This document shows, one piece after another, positions 1 to 5,182 of a stretch of 5,182 nt of DNA. Origin of the DNA: Chitinophagaceae bacterium. Its GTDB lineage: Bacteria; Bacteroidota; Bacteroidia; Chitinophagales; Chitinophagaceae. Below the pieces are notes generated by a model, which was not told where the DNA came from, searched no databases, and saw only the letters and a program-made list of their open reading frames with translations. Positions within the stretch are counted from its first letter, which is position 1, and the number at the start of each line of letters is the position of its first letter. Position numbers and translations under genes: made by a program. The stretch lies in NCBI GenBank assembly GCA_003167015.1, contig PMUF01000443.1, positions 1 to 5,182 on the forward strand, given 5' to 3'.

Positions 1-2046
1 TATCGTGATGAAAGCATATTGCTGGGGCTGGGATACGCTCCGTATGAGTTGATGCTGCAGTTACTGGCCAAAGGTGATGATATCTTCACCGGTGGGCGGG
101 AATATTATTCGCATCCCAATTACCGCGGCTTGGACAGGCCGGGGATGATTCATCAAAGCAGCGCTACGGGAATGCAGGCAATCCCTGCGACGGGAATAGC
201 GCAGGGTATCCAGTACCTGCAACGGATTGGGCGGCTGCAAAGCGGAAGGTTGGGAGGTGAGAGGACGCACGAGGGTGCGGCCGATATACCCGAGCCTCGA
301 AGGGTACGAACGAGCGAGGCGAGGGACGAAGCCTTGCGAAGTTCTAGCGGAAGCGTTGTGGTCGGGCAAGACAGGAATGAGGGAAGCGCCGGGGACAGCA
401 AGGCGCGTGGAGCTGACGGGGGCGAGTCGCCGATCGTTGTTTGCTCACTGGGGGACGCCAGTATAACGGAAGGAGAGGTCAGCGAGGCCTTCCAATTTGC
501 GGTGCTAAAGCGGTTGCCGATCATTTATCTTGTTCAGGACAATGAATGGGGGATCAGCGTCCGGTCGGAGGAATCACGGGTGATGGATGCATATGACTAT
601 GCGGGTGGGTTCAGGGGGATGGGCAGGATTCGGATTGACGGGACTGATTTTGCGGGAAGCTGGGTGTCCATGGGACAGGTGATCCGGGCGGTCCGCGGTG
701 GAGGAGGGCCTTATGTGGTGCAGGCCAATGTTCCATTACTGGGGCATCATACGAGCGGTGTCCGGCGTGAATTTTATCGCGATCAACCGGATCTCGCCGC
801 GCATGCCCGCAGGGATCCTTTGCCGCAGCTAAAGGCGAGGTTGCTGGCGATGCGGGTGGAAGAAGGGTTATTGCAGGATATTGAAAAAGAGGTGGTAGCG
901 GCGGTGGAGCGTCAGTTTGCGGAGGCTGTGAATGCGGCCGAGCCTGATCCGGCCACTGTCGGCGATTTTGTATTTGTGCCTACGCCGGTGATCCGGGAGA
1001 CCGGGGACCGGTCGCCTGCGGGCGGGGAGAAGGTGATCATGGTCGATGCGGCATTGTTCGCTGTCCGGGAATTGATGGAAGATTATCCCGAAGCTGTGTT
1101 ATATGGGCAGGATGTAGGCCGGCGATTGGGTGGTGTCTTTCGGGAGGCGGCTACGTTGGGTGAAAGATTCGGTGATCACCGGGTATTCAATACCGCTATC
1201 CAGGAGGCTTATATCATAGGCAGCACCGTTGGCATGTCTGCTGTTGGCGTCAAGCCTATCGTGGAGATCCAGTTTGCGGACTATATTTATCCGGGATTGA
1301 ACCAGCTGGTGACGGAGGTCTCCAAATCCTGTTACCTGAGCCAGGGAAAGTTCCCTGTACAGACGCTGATACGTATCCCCATTGGGGCGTATGGCGGGGG
1401 TGGTCCTTATCACAGTGGGAGTATCGAGACGACTTTGTTGTCGATAAAGGGGATCAAAGTGGTCTATCCTTCGAATGCAGCGGATATGAAGGGGCTGATG
1501 AAAGCGGCTTTCCTGGACCCCAATCCGGTAGTTATGCTGGAGCACAAGGGGCTTTATTGGAGCAAGGTGCCGGGTACGGAAGAGGCGAAGACTGTCGAGC
1601 CTTCGAGGGACTATGTGCTGCCGCTGGGGGTTGGCCGGCGGGTGCTGTCGGCTGATGAAGGCTATACTGATAACGGTGAAACGGCCTGTATCATCACTTA
1701 CGGGATGGGTGTATATTGGGCGAAGAGTGCTGCCGCGCGTTATCCCGGCCGGGTCGAGATCATCGATCTGCGGACGTTGTATCCGCTGGATGAGGCGCTG
1801 GTGTTCGAGACGGTATGCAAGCACGGAAAATGTATTGTGCTGACAGAGGAGCAACAGAATAATTCTTTCGCCGAGGCGCTCGCCTGGCGGATTACCCGGC
1901 ATTGCTTTTCCAGGCTGGATGCGCCGGTGGAAGTGATCGGCGCCTTAAATCTCCCTGCGGTGCCGATGAATATCTTACTTGAAAATGCGATGCTGCCTAA
2001 TGCGGATAAGGTGGCGGAGGTACTGGGGGCGCTGTTGCGGGGGTGA
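1..2046 (+). CDS. Fused alpha/beta E1 component of a thiamine-diphosphate 2-oxoacid dehydrogenase (branched-chain type), 5'-partial
   Basis: The frame is open from base 1 (YRDESILLG...), so the start lies upstream; by family comparison about 75-110 N-terminal residues are missing. The TTG at 19 is internal, not a start. E1 oxidatively decarboxylates a 2-oxoacid and passes the acyl group to lipoyl-E2 in the cytoplasm. The alpha part (to about 930) has the HQSSATG segment and the ThDP/Mg motif GDAS (451-462) with Asn at 541-543, the canonical 30-residue spacing. A linker (about 934-1026) leads to the beta part, with GQDVGRRLGGVF, the cofactor-contacting Glu of IQEAYIIG (1204-1206) and the active-site-region His of GGPYHSG (1411-1413). 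A transketolase C-terminal domain follows (about 1640-2043). Branched-chain oxoacids, which feed iso-fatty acids in Bacteroidota, are the likeliest substrate, but pyruvate or acetoin cannot be excluded. The alpha part carries an odd insertion at about 232-429. The gene converges on the minus-strand cysteine operon. Confidence 0.93.
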   Translation, partial: YRDESILLGLGYAPYELMLQLLAKGDDIFTGGREYYSHPNYRGLDRPGMIHQSSATGMQAIPATGIAQGIQYLQRIGRLQSGRLGGERTHEGAADIPEPRRVRTSEARDEALRSSSGSVVVGQDRNEGSAGDSKARGADGGESPIVVCSLGDASITEGEVSEAFQFAVLKRLPIIYLVQDNEWGISVRSEESRVMDAYDYAGGFRGMGRIRIDGTDFAGSWVSMGQVIRAVRGGGGPYVVQANVPLLGHHTSGVRREFYRDQPDLAAHARRDPLPQLKARLLAMRVEEGLLQDIEKEVVAAVERQFAEAVNAAEPDPATVGDFVFVPTPVIRETGDRSPAGGEKVIMVDAALFAVRELMEDYPEAVLYGQDVGRRLGGVFREAATLGERFGDHRVFNTAIQEAYIIGSTVGMSAVGVKPIVEIQFADYIYPGLNQLVTEVSKSCYLSQGKFPVQTLIRIPIGAYGGGGPYHSGSIETTLLSIKGIKVVYPSNAADMKGLMKAAFLDPNPVVMLEHKGLYWSKVPGTEEAKTVEPSRDYVLPLGVGRRVLSADEGYTDNGETACIITYGMGVYWAKSAAARYPGRVEIIDLRTLYPLDEALVFETVCKHGKCIVLTEEQQNNSFAEALAWRITRHCFSRLDAPVEVIGALNLPAVPMNILLENAMLPNADKVAEVLGALLRG
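232..429 (+). other. In-frame, hairpin-rich insertion inside the E1 alpha coding sequence
   Basis: After GIAQGIQYLQRIG the family normally has a short surface loop before the strand PIVVCSLGDAS. Here about 66 residues intervene, rich in Arg, Gly, Glu, Ser and Ala and lacking a hydrophobic core pattern. The DNA is unlike the rest of the gene. It holds stems at 263-282 (CGCAC/GTGCG with a GAGG loop, extended by GG/CC across an A-G mismatch), 287-306 (TACCC/GGGTA), 314-337 (GCGAGGC/GCCTTGC, one G-U) and 386-406 (GCGCC/GGCGC). A short GGCG/CGCC stem lies at 421-431. The octamer AGCGGAAG occurs at 241-248 and again at 346-353. Much of the segment is free of stops in four of six frames. It could be a palindromic mobile element that inserted without breaking the frame, or an expanded disordered loop. 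Edges are approximate because they rest on remembered family sequences. Confidence 0.55.
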
Positions 2047-2055
2047 GGAGGCGGT

Positions 2056-2085
2056 GGGCAACGGGTGCCTGCGGGTGTGGCGGGG
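2056..2085 (+). other. Potential G-quadruplex just after the E1 stop codon
   Basis: Four G-tracts lie at 2056-2058, 2063-2065, 2073-2075 and 2082-2085, separated by loops of 4, 7 and 6 nt. This satisfies the usual G3+N1-7 rule. A fifth G-run (2039-2043) overlaps the last codons of the gene. The G-rich strand is the sense strand, so the structure could form in the mRNA 3' end. The general G-richness of the neighbourhood means it may be incidental. Confidence 0.4.
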
Positions 2086-2104
2086 TGTGGAAAAGTATTC
2101 TATA

Positions 2105-2133
2105 AGTCTATAAAAATAGTAGACTATTTATTT
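2105..2133 (+). terminator. Weak terminator-like stem with T-rich tail
   Basis: AGTCTA (2105-2110) and TAGACT (2120-2125) form a 6-bp stem with a 9-nt A-rich loop, followed by ATTTATTT. It lies about 60 nt past the E1 stop, where a terminator is expected. The stem is short and AT-rich and the T-tract is interrupted, so this is only a candidate. Confidence 0.25.
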
Positions 2134-2162
2134 GGTGATTGGCGTATCGCCTATTATCTTTA
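2131..2162 (+). promoter_or_regulatory. Candidate Bacteroidota-type promoter
   Basis: TTTG at 2131-2134 is followed after 20 nt by TATCTTTA at 2155-2162, which matches the -7 consensus TAnnTTTG at all but the last position. The known consensus is TTTG-N19-21-TAnnTTTG. A small hairpin, GGCG/CGCC (2141-2151), lies in the spacer. Transcription would start near 2168 and run into the inverted repeat and the micro-ORF at 2297. Chance matches to so short a consensus are common. Confidence 0.35.
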
Positions 2163-2191
2163 TTCCATCAAATCTGCGGTCATAGCAGATA

Positions 2192-2281
2192 TCCCTGATG
2201 CCCTGGTTTGCGGCGTGATCTGCAGGGATGGCAGGTGGTTGTCTATTCCTGTTATATCAGCAGTTGCCAGGGCATCAGGGA
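2192..2281 (+). repeat. Perfect 15-bp inverted repeat flanking a 60-nt loop
   Basis: TCCCTGATGCCCTGG (2192-2206) is exactly complementary to 2267-2281. Just upstream, ATCTGC (2172-2177) pairs with GCAGAT (2185-2190) around a 7-nt loop. A second ATCTGC (2218-2223) inside the big loop could compete for the same partner. A weaker stem, GGCAGG/CCTGTT with two G-U pairs, fits at 2230-2253. The layout suits a structured RNA leader or small RNA downstream of the candidate promoter. A MITE-like remnant is possible, but no clear target duplication is visible. Confidence 0.5.
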
Positions 2282-2296
2282 ATTAAAAAAAGAAAT

Positions 2297-2371
2297 ATGC
2301 AAAGACTCGCTTTCATATCATTTGTGGCTATTGTGGTCATCCTGCTGGCCTTTACCACTCATCACGGCTGA
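2297..2371 (+). CDS. Hypothetical 24-residue hydrophobic micro-ORF
   Basis: ATG at 2297 opens a 24-codon frame ending with TGA at 2369-2371. The peptide starts MQRLAF, has a run of about 15 hydrophobic residues (Phe, Ile, Val, Ala, Leu) and ends TTHHG. It resembles a single membrane helix or the signal peptide of a lost secreted protein. The start follows an A-rich stretch (2281-2295), the usual leader type in Bacteroidota, and sits 15 nt after the inverted repeat. Nothing in frame beyond the stop extends it convincingly, so it is either a true small membrane peptide or the head of a decayed gene. No homolog is recognised. Confidence 0.3.
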   Translation: MQRLAFISFVAIVVILLAFTTHHG

Positions 2372-2513
2372 TGAAAGGGGCCCCGACGCTGGCGCTGGCG
2401 TGAGGGTGATACCAGCCGGTGCCCCGGGCACGGACCAGGAAAATGACGCCGGACGAAATGTCCGGGGTGCATGAACCTGACGAGCCAGGCGGGCCGATAA
2501 AGAGGCGAGCCGA
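2372..2513. other. Convergent intergenic stretch, no gene recognised
   Basis: This GC-rich stretch separates the micro-ORF from the 3' end of the minus-strand fusion gene. It contains the palindrome GGGGCCCC (2377-2384), a tandem GCTGGC hexamer (2388-2399), a compact hairpin GTGCC/GGCAC (2419-2431) and a 6-bp hairpin CCGGAC/GTCCGG with a 5-nt loop (2449-2465). The hairpins lack a T-tract on either strand, so they are not textbook terminators, though one may mark the 3' end of the minus-strand operon. Confidence 0.4.
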
Positions 2514-3989
2514 TCAGTATTTCGTTAACTCTGGTTGTACTTCATCGATATAAGCCAAAATACCTCCCTTAAGATTATAGAGATTGGTGAATCCGAACTT
2601 CTCTTCCAGTTCGCGGATGGCCTTAGCGCTTCGTCCGCCGACCTTGCAATGCACGACAACGGGTCTGTCCCTGTCGATCTTTCCGCTGTTGGCGGCGACA
2701 CTGCCGAGGGGGATCAATTCGGCCCCAATGTTGACGATACCATACTCATGCGGTTCGCGGACATCGATCAGCTGGAATTTTTCTCCCCGTACCTGCCAGT
2801 CGTAGAGTTCTTTGGCGGTAATTTCTTTCAGTTGGCGTTCTTCGACTGCGTGCATACCGCAGAATGCTTCATAATCAATGAGGGTAGTGATGGTGGGGTT
2901 ATCACCATTGATAGGATTGTCCTTGCGTCTGCGGATGGTGAAGGTTCTGCTTTCGAAGTTCAGGGCATCGAAGATATAGAAGCGGCCGGCGAGCGTTTCG
3001 CCTGCGCCTGTGATGACCTTGATGACTTCCAGCGCCTGGAGGCTGCCGATGATGCCTGGCAGGACGCCGAGGACGCCGCCTTCGGCGCAGCTGGGCACCA
3101 GGCCCGGCGGGGGAGGGGTAGGATAGAGGTCGCGGTAATTGGGGCCCAGTTGGCCCTGAGCGTCGCGGTAATTGAAGACGGACACCTGGCCTTCGAACTG
3201 GAAGATGGAGGCATATACGTTGGGCTTGCCGAGTAATACCGACGCGTCGTTGACGAGATACCGGGTCGGGAAATTGTCGGTGCCGTCCGCGATGACATCG
3301 TAATCCTTCAGGATCTCCAGCGCATTTTGGGAATTGAGGTGTGTATTGTAAATATGCAATTTGATGTAGGGGTTGAGGCCTTCGAGGCGACGTCTGGCGG
3401 CTTCGACCTTTGGCTTGCCGATTTCATCTACGCCGAATAGTACCTGCCGCTGGAGGTTGCTGTCGTCGACGACGTCGAAGTCGACGATGCCGATAGTGCC
3501 GACGCCGGCGGCTGCCAGGTAGAGGAGAACGGGGCTGCCGAGGCCACCCGAGCCGATGACCAGCACTTTTGCCGCCTTCAGCTTCAATTGGGCTTCCATG
3601 CCGAAACCGGGGATGATGATGTGGCGGTTGTAGCGGGCGAGCTCTTCTTTGGTGAAGGGGGCGGCGGAGCCTGTGGATGAGGATGCGTCGGGACCGGGGA
3701 CGCCGTGCGTTTCCGGGCTGCCGCCTGCGATGGCCGGGACGATGCTGATGACGGCGTCTTCTTTTACGGCGGTGTCTGCCTGCTGGAGATCGCGGATATC
3801 ATCATTGCCGATAAAGATATTGACATAGGAGCGGATATTTCCGCCTTCGTCGAGCAGGTGTTTTTTCAGGTCGGGGAAATTTTGTGTCAGTTCCCGGAAT
3901 GTGCTGTGGATCGTGCCGGGGCCGACCTGGAGCCGGGCGGTATTATTGGTGAACTTCCGCAAAGGAGTGGGGATGATAACTGTTGCCAT
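2514..3989 (-). CDS. CysO-like ubiquitin-fold carrier fused to a MoeZ-like E1 (ThiF/MoeB) with C-terminal rhodanese domain
   Basis: 491 residues, ATG at 3989 after an A-rich leader. Residues 1-90 are a ubiquitin-fold sulfur carrier ending in IVPAIAGG, close to the LPAVAGG end of mycobacterial CysO. A flexible linker rich in Ser, Gly, Pro and Ala follows (about 91-111). The adenylating domain (about 112-380) has the ATP loop GSGGLG (146-151), DFDVVDDSNLQRQ (170-182), the catalytic-type Asp of GTDN (238) and the conserved Cys301 of PSCAEGG. The rhodanese domain (about 388-491) has the active loop CKVGGRS with Cys448. By family knowledge the E1 adenylates a carrier Gly-Gly and the rhodanese cysteine delivers sulfur, giving a thiocarboxylate. 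The zinc CxxC pairs of MoeB are absent, as in MoeZ. In this fusion Gly89-Gly90 is internal, so carrier use needs cleavage. The gene is last in the cysM-mec operon, so cysteine synthesis is likelier than molybdopterin synthesis. Confidence 0.93.
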   Translation of the reverse strand: MATVIIPTPLRKFTNNTARLQVGPGTIHSTFRELTQNFPDLKKHLLDEGGNIRSYVNIFIGNDDIRDLQQADTAVKEDAVISIVPAIAGGSPETHGVPGPDASSSTGSAAPFTKEELARYNRHIIIPGFGMEAQLKLKAAKVLVIGSGGLGSPVLLYLAAAGVGTIGIVDFDVVDDSNLQRQVLFGVDEIGKPKVEAARRRLEGLNPYIKLHIYNTHLNSQNALEILKDYDVIADGTDNFPTRYLVNDASVLLGKPNVYASIFQFEGQVSVFNYRDAQGQLGPNYRDLYPTPPPPGLVPSCAEGGVLGVLPGIIGSLQALEVIKVITGAGETLAGRFYIFDALNFESRTFTIRRRKDNPINGDNPTITTLIDYEAFCGMHAVEERQLKEITAKELYDWQVRGEKFQLIDVREPHEYGIVNIGAELIPLGSVAANSGKIDRDRPVVVHCKVGGRSAKAIRELEEKFGFTNLYNLKGGILAYIDEVQPELTKY

Positions 3990-4003
3990 TGTATGCGTGA
4001 TTT

Positions 4004-4035
4004 TTTATTTTGAGTGAAATATTTATTTTGAGTGA
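4004..4035 (-). repeat. Two direct copies of a 14-nt sequence ahead of the fusion gene
   Basis: On the minus strand TCACTCAAAATAAA occurs twice without mismatch (plus-strand 4022-4035 and 4004-4017), 18 nt apart start to start. The copies fill half of the 62-nt gap between the JAMM peptidase stop and the fusion-gene ATG. They may be paired binding sites or a duplicated A-rich translation leader. No promoter consensus is evident within them. Confidence 0.6.
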
Positions 4036-4051
4036 TCGATGATTGACAGTT

Positions 4052-4480
4052 TCAGGTGAATTGATAATCTGCGATTTTTTCTTCTTCGAATTGTTGTTCT
4101 TCGTTGAGGACCCAGGACCGGAAATGGATGGTGTTTGGGTCCATGACGGAAACGATGACATAGGAGAACCAGGGTTGGGCGGCTATCCTGTCGTGTTCGG
4201 AAGGAATGGCCGGGTGCTTCGGATGGGAGTGGTAGATGCCGAGCAGTGTCCAGTCATGGTCGAGGGCATGTTGTTCGGCCGTCATATAGTCGAGGGGCGA
4301 GATTTCGAATCGCCGTGTCTTGTCTCCTTGTTTGGAGTTGTCTACCACGAGGATGTCGATGACCAGACGGGTGCCGTCTCTTTCTTCCCTGCCGAAGAGG
4401 AACCCGCAACACTCGTCGGGGAAGGTGTTGAGTGCGTCATCTATCAATAGCTGTCTGATCCGGGGTTCGAGAATGATCAT
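4052..4480 (-). CDS. JAMM/Mov34 (M67 family) metallopeptidase, Mec-like
   Basis: 142 residues starting MIILEPRIRQLLID. The ATG at 4480 lies one base after the stop of the upstream synthase gene (stop 4484-4482). An earlier in-frame ATG at 4522 would sit within that gene and add 14 residues not expected for the family. The JAMM zinc signature is complete: Glu23 in PDECCGFLFG, His84 and His86 in HSHP, Ser94 and Asp97 in SEHD. No signal peptide is seen, so it is cytoplasmic. In mycobacteria the Mec+ homolog hydrolyses the CysO-cysteine adduct, freeing cysteine and regenerating the carrier. The placement between a cysM-type gene and a carrier/E1 gene supports that role here. Eukaryotic and bacterial JAMM enzymes also cut after ubiquitin-fold Gly-Gly, so it could process the fused carrier too; that is inference. 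Confidence 0.9.
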   Translation of the reverse strand: MIILEPRIRQLLIDDALNTFPDECCGFLFGREERDGTRLVIDILVVDNSKQGDKTRRFEISPLDYMTAEQHALDHDWTLLGIYHSHPKHPAIPSEHDRIAAQPWFSYVIVSVMDPNTIHFRSWVLNEEQQFEEEKIADYQFT

Positions 4481-4481
4481 G

Positions 4482-5182
4482 TTATAAGAGTTTTTGAATG
4501 ATTTCACTGTATTTGTCTGCATTGTCTGGCAGCACTGTCACCACGATGCCATGGTCCAGCTGATCAGCGATGCGGATGGCGCCGGCGAGGTTGGCTGCGG
4601 AGGAGGGGCTGAGGTGCAGTCCTTCTTTGTGCCAGGCTGTTTTGATGATCGCGTGAGCCTCTTCGGTGCTGACTGTCTCGTTGGCGTCAGCCACGGACGG
4701 GTCGTAGATCTCCGGCACGATAGCGGTCTCGAGGTGTTTCCATCCTTCCAGCCCGTGCAGGGCGAAATCCGGTTGCAGGGAAATCAGCCGGCGGGAGGGA
4801 TTGAGTTGTCTCAGCCGTCGGCCGGTGCCGACAAAAGTACCGGTAGTACCCAGGCCGGCGACGAAATGGGTGATGCCGGGCAAAGCCTCAAAAATCTCCG
4901 GAGCGGTGGTGTGATAATGGGCCAGCCAGTTGTTGTCGTTTTTGTACTGGTCCGCATAAAAATAACGCAGAGGGTCTTCGGCAGCCATTGCCTTGGCTAC
5001 CTGCTGGGCGCCGTCGGTACCTTCCATGCGGGAGGTAAGGATGAGACGGACGCCGAGGGATTCGAGGATCTCTTTGCGTTCGTGGCTGGCGTTTTCGGGA
5101 AGGCATAGCGCCACGGGTATGTGAAGGCGCCTGGCGATGTGCGCATAGGCGATACCGGTATTGCCGCTGGTGGCGTCGAGCA
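4482..5182 (-). CDS. cysM: PLP-dependent cysteine synthase, CysM-like, 5'-partial
   Basis: The frame is open to the window edge. The N-terminal 75-85 residues, including the PLP-binding lysine, lie outside. The visible 232 residues begin LDATSGNTG, containing the substrate/PLP loop TSGNTG (5154-5171). They continue with PENASHERK, then THFVAGLGTTGTFVGTGR with the PLP-phosphate loop GTTGT (4836-4850), the VPEIYDP segment and the late SPSSAAN motif (4590-4610). THFVAGLGTTGT and VPE(I/L)YDP closely resemble the mycobacterial CysM that uses a CysO thiocarboxylate as sulfur donor. The enzyme replaces the O-acetyl or O-phospho group of activated serine with sulfur; which acceptor is used cannot be read here. 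Its stop is one base from the peptidase ATG, suggesting translational coupling. The GTG at 5114 is internal, not the start. Confidence 0.9.
   Translation of the reverse strand, partial: LDATSGNTGIAYAHIARRLHIPVALCLPENASHERKEILESLGVRLILTSRMEGTDGAQQVAKAMAAEDPLRYFYADQYKNDNNWLAHYHTTAPEIFEALPGITHFVAGLGTTGTFVGTGRRLRQLNPSRRLISLQPDFALHGLEGWKHLETAIVPEIYDPSVADANETVSTEEAHAIIKTAWHKEGLHLSPSSAANLAGAIRIADQLDHGIVVTVLPDNADKYSEIIQKLL

Noticed and set aside
232..429. Group II intron or other self-splicing element in the E1 gene
   Set aside because: No domain V-like hairpin or convincing intron ends are seen, the segment is very short, and it keeps the reading frame throughout.
1099..1902. 267-codon open frame on the minus strand across the E1 beta region
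   Set aside because: It is antisense to strongly conserved dehydrogenase motifs and has no recognisable domain; GC-rich codon use on the plus strand explains the lack of stops.
2419..2465. Rho-independent terminators between the convergent genes
   Set aside because: Two compact GC hairpins exist, but neither has a T-tract on either strand.
2065..2474. Two overlapping plus-strand frames (2065-2286 and 2208-2474) in the intergenic region
   Set aside because: Their products look like random translation of repeats and GC-rich DNA, with no motif; they run through the inverted repeat. Only the 24-codon frame at 2297 has a plausible leader and composition.
2535..3236. 233-codon plus-strand frame opposite the carrier-E1-rhodanese gene
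   Set aside because: The minus strand encodes clear ThiF and rhodanese motifs here; the plus-strand product is an acidic shadow with no domain.
3987..4051. Promoter of TTTG/TAnnTTTG type ahead of the fusion gene on the minus strand
   Set aside because: The gap is AT-rich, but no adequately spaced pair of boxes was found.
4481..4522. Earlier start for the JAMM peptidase at 4522
   Set aside because: It would overlap the end of the synthase gene and add 14 residues not typical of the family; the ATG at 4480, one base after the preceding stop, fits better.
4494..5108. 204-codon plus-strand frame opposite the CysM-like gene
   Set aside because: It is antisense to TSGNTG, GTTGT and SPSSAAN motifs, so it is a shadow.

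Overview
The window looks like a chromosomal segment from a Bacteroidota bacterium, probably of the Chitinophagaceae type. This rests on the style of the fused alpha/beta 2-oxoacid dehydrogenase, A-rich leaders without Shine-Dalgarno sites ahead of the minus-strand genes, and a candidate promoter resembling TTTG-N20-TAnnTTTG. The lineage is inferred from protein style, not from a search.

Layout. (1) Positions 1-2046, plus strand: the 3' part of one long gene encoding a fused E1 alpha/beta subunit of a thiamine-diphosphate 2-oxoacid dehydrogenase, most likely the branched-chain type. It carries an unusual in-frame, hairpin-rich insertion at about 232-429. (2) Positions 2047-2513: a convergent intergenic region with no confident gene. 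It holds a G-quadruplex-type motif, a weak terminator-like stem, a candidate promoter, a perfect 15-bp inverted repeat and a 24-codon hydrophobic micro-ORF. (3) Positions 2514-5182, minus strand: three genes in the order cysM-like synthase (5' end outside the window), JAMM peptidase (Mec type), and a ubiquitin-like/E1/rhodanese fusion.

The three minus-strand genes correspond to the protein-bound-sulfide route to cysteine known in Mycobacterium tuberculosis (CysO, MoeZ, CysM, Mec+). In that pathway the E1 adenylates the C-terminal Gly-Gly of a ubiquitin-like carrier, and the rhodanese domain supplies sulfur to make a thiocarboxylate. The CysM-type synthase then builds cysteine onto the carrier, and the JAMM peptidase releases it.

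The striking point is that the carrier here is fused to the N-terminus of its own activating enzyme, so its Gly-Gly (residues 89-90) is internal. It cannot be adenylated unless the chain is first cut after Gly90. The JAMM peptidase encoded next door is an obvious but unproven candidate for that cut. The other main curiosities are the structured insertion in E1 alpha, the promoter/structured-leader/micro-ORF unit, and a 14-nt tandem repeat directly ahead of the fusion gene.
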